Assembly: GCA_036939355.1 (NCBI GenBank)
Contig: JALLAP010000146.1
Coordinates: forward strand, 1-18,067
Origin: Thalassiosira profunda
Taxonomy: Eukaryota; Bacillariophyta; Thalassiosirophyceae; Thalassiosirales; Thalassiosiraceae
Reading direction: 5' to 3'
DNA: 18,067 nt
Each line of letters starts with the position of its first letter. The first letter of the stretch is position 1. A model generated the notes under the pieces. The model ran no database searches and had not been told where the DNA came from. It saw nothing but the letters and a program-made list of their open reading frames with translations. The position numbers and the translations under genes are program-made. This document shows, piece by piece, positions 1 through 7,770 of this stretch.

Positions 1-813
1 TGCTGCAAAATCTCCGTATTCGAGAGCCCCTCCTCTTTCAGGCTCTCGGCCAACAACCCCAGTGGCGTTTTGTCGTCATCATTCTCGTTCAAGAGTGGTG
101 AGAAGTAGAAATCCTTCGTCGCTTTGATTGACAATACCAAGTAGCGAAGAATCTCGGAAAAGCTTTTCTGTGGGTGCTTGTCCTTGTTTGCAGCCAACGC
201 ATGATAGACGGAGTTTCTCATACTCAGGCTGTCCCCTTCCTCGTCCGCACTGACCAGAAGCTTTACCAGATCGAGCGAGCCCCCATGCTTTAATACCGTA
301 TGTAACGGATATTCCGTGCCCCCTCGACCGAGATGATTGTATTGCGACGAAAATCGGTCCTCCGACTGGATTGGAGTTATGTCGATCATCGTCTGCCCAC
401 TTTTGTTGGAGGCTTCAACTTGCATACTTCGTGGAATAACGTGCAATCGTTGCTCTCCAACCTACGAAACAAGCAGTCTTTACGAAACTCGACGCCCGTC
501 TTCCCCAGGGTCTTCAGCTTCGTGTGAAAGTGAGACCAGAACATGATCTTCGGCCACCTCTGGTGATTGTCCAGGAACGCATACAGCTCCTCCCATGCCT
601 CGCCCGCCCGCTGCTGGGCCATAGTCTGCAGCACTGTGACCGCCGTGGACAGTCTCTTTCCATGTCCATCTGTCGTTAGGATCGCGCTTGCCGAAAGCGA
701 CGCGTCCTCGCCCGCGAGGAGAACGTCATTCTTCAGCTGGTTCAGGCAGTACTCGGCGTCTCGATCACCTCCAAGATGGAGAGCTTCTTGCCTCCCCGGT
801 AGAGCAGAGACAT
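1..813 (-). pseudogene. Degenerate ankyrin-like family protein, partial, with two frame breaks
   Basis: The gene runs off the left edge and is a paralogue of the genes at 1183-2646 and 6124-7770. I place its start at the ATG at 813-811, because the residues that follow (KLSILEVIE) match WTLMEVIE near the start of the 6124-7770 protein. The reading frame then breaks at about 758-760 and again at about 396-398. Each break is a one-base loss relative to the paralogues, and reading one base back restores homology at the right spacing. After the second break the frame stays open to position 1, with HTVLKHGGSLDLVKLLV matching the PLHMVMLHGGSLELV segment of the paralogue. Shared motifs are FRKDCLFRRLE and TLFHEVCKLKPP. 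Either this is a young pseudogene or the assembly has two indel errors. No slippery heptamer was seen that would suggest programmed frameshifting. The molecular function is unknown. Confidence 0.72.
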
Positions 814-1182
814 AGTATTGCAATTGCGAACGCGCGGGGCAAACTGCTAACTGCTGGTGGCGGCGGGGTGGAGGCAAAGGGTTGCCGCAGGTGCAGCTGG
901 TTAGTGGTGCATGTGTGTGAAAGTTGAAAGTGAAATGAAGGAGCACACCTCGCGCGGTGCGCCACCCAACCTACGACGCTTGGCAATTAGTGTCAAACCC
1001 TTGTCGTATATTTATCCCTTGAGATTGCATTGAGTTGTGGAAATTCAGTGTAAAAATACAGGTATTGTATGTACGACGTCAGAGTGGCAATAGAAGAAGT
1101 AGTGTTGCCCTGACGGTCAAGGTGCACCAAACAAAGACGAAGACGGTAGAAGACGGTGCTGGTGCATGCCTCCTCGGCCAAG
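814..1182. promoter_or_regulatory. Divergent intergenic region between two paralogous genes
   Basis: These 369 bases separate the starts of two head-to-head paralogues, so they probably hold both promoters. A TATA-like stretch, GTATATTTATCC, lies at 1006-1017, about 165 bases before the plus-strand start. TTGCAATTGC lies just upstream of the minus-strand ATG, at about 818-827. Two upstream ORFs, at 1069-1113 and 1166-1186, lie on the plus side. No other gene is visible here. Confidence 0.5.
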
Positions 1183-1186
1183 ATGA
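1166..1186 (+). promoter_or_regulatory. Six-codon upstream ORF overlapping the main start as ATGA
   Basis: The ATG at 1166-1168 opens a six-codon frame (MPPRPR) whose TGA (1184-1186) overlaps the ATG of the next gene (1183-1185) as ATGA. If the transcript starts upstream of 1166, ribosomes would end this short frame on the main start codon, a layout that can couple or dampen translation. A further upstream ORF of 14 codons lies at 1069-1113. The transcription start is unknown. Confidence 0.4.
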
Positions 1187-2646
1187 ACGCCGCCGAGGAA
1201 GCCGACCTCCCCCCCCTTCTTACTAGCGTTGAAATCGCCGAGACCTTCCTTGATGAGCTCAAAAGCCAGATCGTCGGTGCCGGTGGCAACGGCGCGCTCG
1301 CTGCCAGCAGGGTCCTGGAGGACCGCGGAAAAGTGATGCAGCTGCGCAATGTCTTGGAGTGGCTTGAAAGGCGTGCAACTAAAGACGCTAGTCAACTGTG
1401 GGATGAGCTCGCGTTCTTGGCCGATGAAACGTTTTGGGTGCAGTTCCATGCAAAGTTGAAAGAGCTCGGGGATGCCGACGTCGATTTCAGGCGGAAGGTT
1501 CTCTTCCGTCGATTGGAAGAGGGCGACATGACGCTGTTTCACCGGGTGTGTACGAGGAATCCTCCTCTGGACGTGGTTGCAACGTTGGCGACCATCACTC
1601 CTCCACCTTGGAAAGATGTAGATGGTACGGGTGAATACGAAGCGGGGAAAGATTATGGGGCCCTTTCAATTGATAGCAACGGTGAACTCCCATTGCACAA
1701 GGTCATGAGATCTGGAGGTTCAATCGAACTTGTGAAGCTACTCCTAGAGGCCGACGCCGATTACTCCGGCGAAGGCAGACTCTGGAATACATTCGAACGA
1801 GTACATCCCTACCATTGTGCTTCAGTGGTGCACGTGCTCATAGAAAACAGAGCAATCCATTCGCCTGAGGACTTCTCGAACATTCTTCGCCACCTTGTTT
1901 TGAGCCTCAACGTCAATCCTTGGAATTACGTTCGGTCTTCTCCACTGGTTGCATTGCGGGAGAAGGAGACGCCCTTGTCTATCCTCTGGCAAAGCTTGCA
2001 GAACGGAGGAATGAGCGACGCAGATATCGTCCAGAATCCCGACTTTGTCTTTCTTCTCAAAGCGACCTGCTATCATCAGAAGCTGATGTGTTCGAAGAGT
2101 ACAGATGGGGACACTGATTACGATGGAAGACGCGTTGCAATCGAAAAGATCGCGTTTGACAGGGCCTTCCTCATTTGCTCTCAATGTTTCGACAAAGAAG
2201 TCACGACAAAGGTGCTGCATGATCTCTTTGCGACAGATGGCAAGTTTTTGCTTGCAAAGGACGAGAATGGAGCATATCCCATCCACGCCATTCTTGAAAG
2301 GCGCGGGTTCTTGCTGACCCCTCCAGGATCGTCGGATTTCGTCCCTTTCATTGTCGAAACAATTCTGAGGATTGCGCCTCAGTGCGCAGAGCAGACTGAT
2401 AGGAATGGGTGGCTTCCATTGCATGTTGTGGCTGATTCTCAGCTGAGCCCATGCAAAAGTGATGACGATCGTTTTGCGCTTCTGACAGCCGTCTTAAAGG
2501 CATACCCTGATGCCGTGGTCACCAATGTGGGCATGTTGAACCAGCCGTTCCGCCTTCCTCCGTTTGCTCTTCCAGTGAGGCGTGTCAAAGAAAGCAACAT
2601 GTTGTATTGTGACTTTCACGTTTGTCGAGTGCCTACTTCCTACTAA
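1183..2646 (+). CDS. Degenerate ankyrin-like family protein
   Basis: This is the second of three local paralogues, about 487 residues in the open frame. I chose the ATG at 1183 because it is the first in-frame ATG; the frame upstream opens only with GTG. The N-terminal part is helical and contains FRRKVLFRRLEEGDMTLFH and NPPLDVVATL. Ankyrin-like units follow: NGELPLHKVMRSGGSIELV (about residues 166-184), a TDYDGRR motif (about 312-318), NGAYPIHAIL (about 361-370) and NGWLPLHVVAD (about 407-417). The units have the PLH core of ankyrin repeats but irregular spacing, so a standard profile may miss them. The frame ends at 2646 in residues unlike the paralogues, while conserved tail sequence continues in another frame to 2798. 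I therefore suspect a one-base loss near 2604-2613. No signal peptide or membrane segment is visible. A protein-protein interaction role is inferred from the fold only. Confidence 0.85.
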   Translation: MNAAEEADLPPLLTSVEIAETFLDELKSQIVGAGGNGALAASRVLEDRGKVMQLRNVLEWLERRATKDASQLWDELAFLADETFWVQFHAKLKELGDADVDFRRKVLFRRLEEGDMTLFHRVCTRNPPLDVVATLATITPPPWKDVDGTGEYEAGKDYGALSIDSNGELPLHKVMRSGGSIELVKLLLEADADYSGEGRLWNTFERVHPYHCASVVHVLIENRAIHSPEDFSNILRHLVLSLNVNPWNYVRSSPLVALREKETPLSILWQSLQNGGMSDADIVQNPDFVFLLKATCYHQKLMCSKSTDGDTDYDGRRVAIEKIAFDRAFLICSQCFDKEVTTKVLHDLFATDGKFLLAKDENGAYPIHAILERRGFLLTPPGSSDFVPFIVETILRIAPQCAEQTDRNGWLPLHVVADSQLSPCKSDDDRFALLTAVLKAYPDAVVTNVGMLNQPFRLPPFALPVRRVKESNMLYCDFHVCRVPTSY

Positions 2647-2798
2647 GACAACGCCCCGAGATGATTGCGGAGGTCGCCGACATGTCGCCGGAATTTGTTG
2701 TCGAACGGAGAGCGAAGCGTCAGAGGGCCATGAAAGCGTTGGGTGATTTTCTCGAGGGCCGCGAGGCGGCGACAGATATGCGGGCAAAGCCAAACTAG
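2604..2798 (+). pseudogene. Displaced C-terminal tail of the 1183-2646 gene
   Basis: In the frame beginning at 2613 the sequence reads LSRLSSAYFLLRQRPEMIAE and continues to a TAG at 2796-2798. This matches SLSSSYSLLRNQPEALSDI in the C-terminal part of the 6124-7770 protein with exact spacing. A stop (TGA, 2610-2612) lies immediately upstream in this frame, so the tail cannot be read alone. The open frame of the main ORF is one base away. I tried splicing with the local GT and AG pairs; the two longer introns (about 46-48 bases) do not restore this frame, and the remaining pair gives only 26 bases, too short to accept. A one-base deletion or a sequence error is the simplest reading. Confidence 0.7.
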
Positions 2799-2915
2799 AA
2801 TTCCTATTTAATTGGAGCCGGGTTGTCTGTTGCTCTGCCGGCCACCCTTTTCATCTCAACGTTGCTCTCCTGTATCGGGTTTTAATCTCTAGCTTCCTGA
2901 TGTCCTCTAAGTTCG

Positions 2916-4940
2916 TCACGAAAAGGTACTCCCGTGATGAGCAGAATACTGCTGCTGCATCTGCTGCGGCTGTTGTTGTTGCTGTTGCTGCTGATCCCCT
3001 GACCACTGCTGCTGTTGTGTCTGCGCCACTGCTGGATTGAACGTTGCATAAGCTGGCACCGGCGCTGCTCCCGGCTGACTCCCGTACCCACCCTGTCCAG
3101 CGAATGAAGGAGGCGCAGATACCGAGTCGGACACTGCGCAGTAGGCGGGATATCTTCCTCGTGAGGCGCCTCTGCCCATTGCCGAGTACGGATTGCCCCC
3201 TCCGCTGGGCGGCCCTCCCGCGCCCGCCGCCGAGTACGGGTTGGCACCGCCCGGCGCCCCGCCGCTGACGCGCGCCCCACCCGACATTGGAGGCGGCGGC
3301 ACCGCCAGCTTCCGACTCGTTTCGAATTCGTTGTCCACGTGACCGTACTTCGCCTGCAGCTCCTTGTCGTTGCTCGAGGTGTGGAATCCGTCGGGCTTGT
3401 AGATTCTCCGCCCGGAAAATTTCGATTGGTCCAGCACAAACGCGGCGTTGGAGTTGCCGCCCCTGAGAGCGTATCCGGACGAGGAGCTGGCGGCGGAGTT
3501 GGCCGACTTGGGCGGCTGGCCGGGGTGGCTGGAGACCGAGTTGTTGGATTTGGGAGGCTGCTCGGGCGTTTGTTGCATCTGTGGTTGCGGCTGGGGCGGT
3601 TGGATCTGAACCGGAGGCTGCCCGAACCCTGTGCCTGCATTTTCCAACGTCGGTGCATGCTGCTGAGGCGGTTGAACCTGAGCAGGGGGCTGAGTCAAGG
3701 CTGGCCCAGGAGTTGCAATAGGTTGCGGTTCTTCGGCGCTTTCGTCCAGGTTCACTTCCTTCATCCCCTCGTCCTCTTCTTCCCCAGTGGCCTCCGCAGT
3801 AGCATCCCCCGCAGCTGGCTGTTCTGCACCATCGTTCAAGCTCGCATCCTTCATATCATTCACCAGCGAAGTCATCACTGGAGGCGGAGACAGCGACGTC
3901 ATCTTTGGCGGTGGAGGAAGAAACGACGACGAGGCCGAGGGCTTGCCGGCCGGTGCATGGGCCGGTGTGGAAGTCGCCACGGGCGGGGAGGAAAAGGTTG
4001 CACTGGCATCCCCCACCACCGGAGGCTGCGTTAAGGCTGGCGATGCAGCCACCGGAGGAGGGGAGGAAAATGTTGGGGTTGCATTTCCAACGGGAGAAGG
4101 CGAACCGAATGTGTTCGTCTGCATGGGAGGAGCCGGCCCATCCGGAATCACGCCTCCCGAAGGAGGAGCCGATCCAGCCAGCGACGAATGGGACGAGTAC
4201 GCCGACCCCACCCCCCGCACGGGAGGGGGCTGCATCAGCGCCGCGTACGGATCGTTCCCCAGAGCCGCGTTCGGGGGCTGCATCAGCCCGGCTATGGGAT
4301 CGTTCCCCATCTGCGGAGGTGCACCCGGCTTGGGCATCTGGCCCGGCATCACGGTCGGAGGCGGGGCCACGTTCTTTACGTGCCTCCCCAGATCGATCCC
4401 CGGCGCCAATCCCGCGCCCCCGTTGTCCAGACACTGCTGCGTCTCCCTTTGCAATTGTAAGGGCAGCAAGTACCCCCTGACGGCCTGCGACGATCCCACG
4501 TCGTAGGGCGTTTGTCCTCCCTTGTTTTTGGCGCAGAGGTCAGCCCCCATTTCCCCAACCAGTAGTTTCACCGTGGCCAATGCGCTTTGGGGAGGGACGG
4601 AGTTGGTCCCCGCCGCGTGGTGGAGCGCCGTCCACCCGTCGTTGTCTCTAGATTCCACGTGCACCCCCCGCGCCAGCACGGCGCGCATAACTTGTGCACT
4701 CCCGTGCGACGCCGCGGCGTGGAGGGCGTTCATGCCCCGGTGGTTCAGGGGAGCATTGGGATCAAACGGACCGAAGGCGTTGTTGGGATCGAACGACTCG
4801 CTGGTATCATTTAGAGCGGCAAGGGCTGCGGGCTCATCTCCAGAGGCGAGGGCCGCGAGGAAGCGGTGGCCGGGCGTGGAGGGGGGCGGCGCGAGCGTCT
4901 CGCTGAGCTTCTCGAGCTGCTTGTTCGCCCAGGAAAACAT
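2916..4940 (-). CDS. Ankyrin-repeat protein with long Pro/Gln-rich disordered tail
   Basis: This is a 674-residue open frame with its ATG at 4940-4938. The first ~25 residues (MFSWANKQLEKL...) form a short amphipathic helix. Ankyrin repeats fill about residues 26-155, including NHRGMNALHAAASHGSAQVM and NDGWTALHHAAGTNS. From about 190 onward the chain is Pro-, Ala-, Ser- and Gln-rich and probably disordered. It contains a duplicated GNDP(I/Y)A(G/A)LMQPP unit encoded by two 36-base copies (4225-4260 and 4273-4308). Around residues 510-540 there is a non-repetitive patch (GRRIYKPDGFH, then KELQAKYGH) that looks conserved rather than disordered. The last ~33 residues are glutamine-rich. The role is unknown; the layout suits a scaffold or adaptor. 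Its 3' end faces the 1183-2798 gene across about 117 bases. Confidence 0.88.
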   Translation of the reverse strand: MFSWANKQLEKLSETLAPPPSTPGHRFLAALASGDEPAALAALNDTSESFDPNNAFGPFDPNAPLNHRGMNALHAAASHGSAQVMRAVLARGVHVESRDNDGWTALHHAAGTNSVPPQSALATVKLLVGEMGADLCAKNKGGQTPYDVGSSQAVRGYLLPLQLQRETQQCLDNGGAGLAPGIDLGRHVKNVAPPPTVMPGQMPKPGAPPQMGNDPIAGLMQPPNAALGNDPYAALMQPPPVRGVGSAYSSHSSLAGSAPPSGGVIPDGPAPPMQTNTFGSPSPVGNATPTFSSPPPVAASPALTQPPVVGDASATFSSPPVATSTPAHAPAGKPSASSSFLPPPPKMTSLSPPPVMTSLVNDMKDASLNDGAEQPAAGDATAEATGEEEDEGMKEVNLDESAEEPQPIATPGPALTQPPAQVQPPQQHAPTLENAGTGFGQPPVQIQPPQPQPQMQQTPEQPPKSNNSVSSHPGQPPKSANSAASSSSGYALRGGNSNAAFVLDQSKFSGRRIYKPDGFHTSSNDKELQAKYGHVDNEFETSRKLAVPPPPMSGGARVSGGAPGGANPYSAAGAGGPPSGGGNPYSAMGRGASRGRYPAYCAVSDSVSAPPSFAGQGGYGSQPGAAPVPAYATFNPAVAQTQQQQWSGDQQQQQQQQPQQMQQQYSAHHGSTFS
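2940..3020 (-). repeat. Glutamine-codon repeat tract
   Basis: A mixed CAG/CAA tract (CTG/TTG on the plus strand) encodes two runs of Q near the C-terminus of the ankyrin protein, interrupted by WSGD and PQQM. The mixed codons argue against a pure expanding triplet, but length variation between strains is likely. Confidence 0.8.
4225..4308 (-). repeat. Tandem 36-base coding duplication (GNDP repeat)
   Basis: Two 36-base copies, at 4225-4260 and 4273-4308, match at about 30 of 36 positions and start 48 bases (16 codons) apart. The spacing keeps frame, so they encode two copies of a GNDPxAxLMQPP unit in the disordered part of the ankyrin protein. Confidence 0.7.
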
Positions 4941-5294
4941 GGCGAGGGTATGCGCGAGGCGTGGAGGGGAAAGGGCCGTCGATGGCGTCTTGGAGCGGGC
5001 GGCCAGGGGGGGGGGCGGCGGTTAGGGGTGGCTGCCGCCACGTTGAAATTTGCGGTTGTTTGCGGCTTGAAATTTGCCAAGCCTACATAGTTACATAGCA
5101 CCAATGTAGGTACGTAAGTAGGAGTCTGACAACCGAGCGAGCAGGGTTCTCGAAGCTCACGAGAATAGACGAAAGAAGAGCAACAGATCAGATGTGTGAT
5201 CGAATGAACCTACCACAAAAAGCTACATTCAATCATCAACGGAAACTCCAGCGAGCGTTTGTAAGTCTACGTGAAGTAAATACATATCACAGCC
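4941..5294. promoter_or_regulatory. Divergent promoter region with direct and inverted repeats
   Basis: These 354 bases lie between two divergent genes and hold no convincing ORF. They contain a run of ten G (5006-5015), a direct repeat TTGAAATTTGC at 5043-5053 and 5067-5077, and an inverted pair CCTACAT/ATGTAGG at 5082-5088 and 5104-5110. They are candidate regulatory sites only. Confidence 0.45.
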
Positions 5295-5969
5295 ATGAAC
5301 AATCGACGGAGCAGTAGAAGGGCAGTGTTCCTCGTCCTCGTCATTGTTTGCATCCTTCTTGGCGCGGCGTCCTTCGTCGTTCGGCCACAGAGAACCGTGG
5401 TACAACGACGCGTCCGGCTGCCATCCACCTTGCAGTCATACGAGCCCGAACCGGAGCAAAAGCCTTCATCGTTTCTCGGCAACGTAGCGAACAAGGTCAC
5501 CTCTCTGCTGCCGTTCAAGCAGCAGCCAAAAGACGAACTGACGCGCAAGGGAGAAAAAGAACGGCGCATGCAGCAAAAAGAGATGTCGCGTGGCATGAAA
5601 GAAGCGCTGCGGCCCTTCCCGTGGCCGGTCCGGGCCGTCGGAAACAGCCTCACCAATACCGTCACGCGAACGTTCGGAAAAGAAGCGCGGAAGGCCGAGG
5701 TGTTGCTCGCCGATGCGAGGCGTTTGATCGAGGCGGATTCAGACACACGCGACGCTTTGGGCGAGCCCATCATAACTGGACGTCTTTTTTCGCAGAGCAC
5801 CTCCGGTATGTACATAAATTTCATCGGCGGCAAGAGAATCCAGATATCGTTTGAAGTCATCGGATCCAGGAACAGAGGCGTAGCTTCCTTGGTCGCTTAT
5901 GGATATGCCAACGGACACATCACGTCGCTTCAGGTTCGGGTCCAGGGAGTCACCTATGATATTGTATGA
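5295..5969 (+). CDS. Membrane-anchored or organelle-targeted protein with a TIM21/Coa1-like C-terminal domain
   Basis: This 224-residue protein starts at an ATG in the context CACAGCCATGAAC. Residues 1-9 are basic and 10-29 are strongly hydrophobic, so it has a signal peptide or a single N-terminal membrane anchor. The hydrophobic stretch ends GAASF followed by an Arg-rich segment (RPQRTVVQRRVR). This loosely resembles the ASAF-type cleavage site and transit peptide of diatom plastid proteins, with Phe27 as the +1 residue. The middle (about 75-105) is charged. The C-terminal ~80 residues (from DARRLIEADSDTRDALGEPI, then GRLF, to the end) carry the pattern of a helix, a LGEPI loop and beta strands seen in TIM21 and Coa1-type proteins. 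That resemblance is my recognition of pattern only. Targeting to a plastid or mitochondrion, and a role in complex assembly or protein import, are inferences. Confidence 0.82.
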   Translation: MNNRRSSRRAVFLVLVIVCILLGAASFVVRPQRTVVQRRVRLPSTLQSYEPEPEQKPSSFLGNVANKVTSLLPFKQQPKDELTRKGEKERRMQQKEMSRGMKEALRPFPWPVRAVGNSLTNTVTRTFGKEARKAEVLLADARRLIEADSDTRDALGEPIITGRLFSQSTSGMYINFIGGKRIQISFEVIGSRNRGVASLVAYGYANGHITSLQVRVQGVTYDIV

Positions 5970-5987
5970 GTCTGAATGCCAGAGTGT

Positions 5988-6066
5988 GAGGAGAGAGAGA
6001 GAGAGTTGACACTGTAGGTAGATATATGCTCCAAGAGAAGATGTATGATAGATGCTTCAAGAGAAA
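5988..6066 (+). repeat. GA microsatellite and imperfect 20-base direct repeat in 3' flank
   Basis: A GA run lies at about 5988-6005. Two 20-base copies at 6021-6040 and 6047-6066 (cores ATGCTCCAAGAGAA and ATGCTTCAAGAGAA) match at 17 of 20 positions with a 26-base period. They lie between two convergent genes and probably fall in 3' untranslated sequence. Confidence 0.6.
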
Positions 6067-6123
6067 CACCCAAAGATATCCGTCCTCGTTCACAAAAGAT
6101 GGCCAACGAAATAATACCACCTT

Positions 6124-7770
6124 CTATTTCTCACTTGGTCCTCGAATCTGGGTGCGTGGCCGCTTTGGAGGGGATTGAGTTGTAATCGTTGGGTTCGCCG
6201 TAGATTCGGAAGTACTTTGACGTTTTGCCAAAGATGCTTCTTCGATACCGTTGCTGCAGATTGCAATAATATCAGAAAGGGCTTCCGGCTGATTCCGGAG
6301 CAGAGAGTAGGAACTCGATAAGCTGGCTCGGTGCGAATTGTACGCCCGTTGTCGCGCCTTCGACAAGCGATCAATTCTAGTACTACCACATTCCCATTGG
6401 CCTTTTGTCCATTTCACAGGAAGAACAAATGGAGGGAGACCAGACTTCTTGTCCATAATTCTCGCAGCTTCTGGGTAGGCATCGAAGATTGCGCTCACAA
6501 GTTGCATTCGGAACATATCAGTGATGAATGTTGTCCACTCAATGTCTGCAGCAATGTGTAGCGGCAAGTTACCAGCATCGTCCAATTGCTGCGCACATTG
6601 AGGCGCCAACGACAGGATCAATTCTATGACGAATGTCAAAGAATCAGGGTCATAGCTATTGCTGCACATGATGTAATCGCCAGCAAGGATGCCATGAATA
6701 GGAAACACCCCATTGGCGTCTCTCTCTAGCAGGAAGCTTCCATCTTCTGAAAAAAGGGCATCCAATGCACTGATTGCAAAGCTCTCGTGAAAGCAGGGCG
6801 AGCATACAAGCATTGCATGACCGTATGCAATTCCTTCTATGTCTCTGCGACGCCCATCATAGTCTGTACTCCTTCGCTGTTCAGAATGGTGGTAGCATGT
6901 CGCCTTGACCAGGAAAATGAAGTCTTCGTTACGAAGAACCTCTGCATCAGACAACCCCTCCTTTATCAGGCTTTTCCGCAAGAGCGCAACCGGTCTCTGC
7001 GCACTCTTGATGGTCAAAGGAGATGTGCGGGTATTTGCGTCGATGGTCAAGGCCAAGTGGCGCAGGATGCTTGAGAAGCCATCCGCTGAATGCCGAGCTT
7101 TGTTGGCAGCGAGCACATGAAAGACAGAGTCAAGATACCTACGAGGACGAGAGTCGGCATGCGCTTTGACAAGGCACTTCACCAGCTCGAGCGATCCGCC
7201 GTGCAGCATGACCATGTGCAGCGGGAAATCGCCATCCCCGTTTATTGCAAGATTATTGAAATCTTCTCCTGCACTGTACGGCACCCACCTCAAGTCCCCA
7301 TCGTCATTTGTGCACGCGGGCGGGGTGATATCAATAAGCGTCTCAACAACGTCGGCGGGAGGCTTCAGCTTGCACACTTCGTGGAACAAAGTGCTCTTTT
7401 CGTCTCCTATGCGACGAAACAGGACTGTGCGCCTGTACGCGACGTCCGCCTCCCCCAGGCGGCGCAGCCTGTCGAGGAAGTGCTCCCAAAATTCCTCGGG
7501 GTCGGCACTCGCGAAATCCTCAATGAGCGACGATAGGTCATCCCATACTTCTGCGGCCATGTTCTCCGCCCGGTGCTGCAGCCAGCCCATGGCGCTTGTG
7601 ATCTGGTCCACGTGCCCGTCCTTGTGGAGGAGGGTGCTCCCCGCGAGGGCGTCGTTTTCGTCGTCGACTGCCGTCCCCACCCGATTTTTGAGATCTTTGA
7701 GAAGACCCTCGGCGTGTTCGATGACCTCCATGAGGGTCCATTGGTCGTCGTCTGATTCGTCGTCCGACAT
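6124..7770 (-). CDS. Degenerate ankyrin-like family protein (intact member)
   Basis: This is the third paralogue and the only one here without a frame break, 548 residues from the ATG at 7770-7768. I prefer this start over the in-frame ATG at 7863 because the paralogues begin at the equivalent place (MSDDESDDDQ here, then WTLMEVIE). The N-terminal ~120 residues are helical and acidic. Next come YRRTVLFRRIG, TLFHEVCKLKPPADVVETL (about 125-145) and GDFPLHMVMLHGGSLELV (about 178-195). A TDYDGRR motif lies near 302 and is followed by a CSPCF pair. FPIHGIL (about 350) and NLPLHIAAD (about 400) complete the ankyrin-like units. The tail ends with a basic PPKRPRTQ cluster that could be a nuclear localisation signal. 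The stop lies 154 bases from the convergent neighbour's stop. The function is not recognised; an interaction scaffold is the cautious reading. Confidence 0.88.
   Translation of the reverse strand: MSDDESDDDQWTLMEVIEHAEGLLKDLKNRVGTAVDDENDALAGSTLLHKDGHVDQITSAMGWLQHRAENMAAEVWDDLSSLIEDFASADPEEFWEHFLDRLRRLGEADVAYRRTVLFRRIGDEKSTLFHEVCKLKPPADVVETLIDITPPACTNDDGDLRWVPYSAGEDFNNLAINGDGDFPLHMVMLHGGSLELVKCLVKAHADSRPRRYLDSVFHVLAANKARHSADGFSSILRHLALTIDANTRTSPLTIKSAQRPVALLRKSLIKEGLSDAEVLRNEDFIFLVKATCYHHSEQRRSTDYDGRRRDIEGIAYGHAMLVCSPCFHESFAISALDALFSEDGSFLLERDANGVFPIHGILAGDYIMCSNSYDPDSLTFVIELILSLAPQCAQQLDDAGNLPLHIAADIEWTTFITDMFRMQLVSAIFDAYPEAARIMDKKSGLPPFVLPVKWTKGQWECGSTRIDRLSKARQRAYNSHRASLSSSYSLLRNQPEALSDIIAICSNGIEEASLAKRQSTSESTANPTITTQSPPKRPRTQIRGPSEK

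Noticed and set aside
386..946. Start of the left-edge gene at 946
   Set aside because: The first ~40 residues (MLLHFTFNFHTHAPLTSC...) have no match in the paralogues. The paralogue-like start lies at 813 in another frame, upstream of the first frame break.
2582..2629. A short intron joining the two frames of the 1183-2798 gene
   Set aside because: The pairs starting at 2582 and 2584 and ending at 2629 do not enter the conserved frame: one hits a stop and the other reads through a non-homologous frame. The pair from 2604 would be only 26 bases, too short to be plausible.
3787..4506. Long plus-strand frames opposite the ankyrin gene
   Set aside because: They mirror the Pro/Gly-rich coding strand and lack any independent motif; GC-rich repeats create such shadows.
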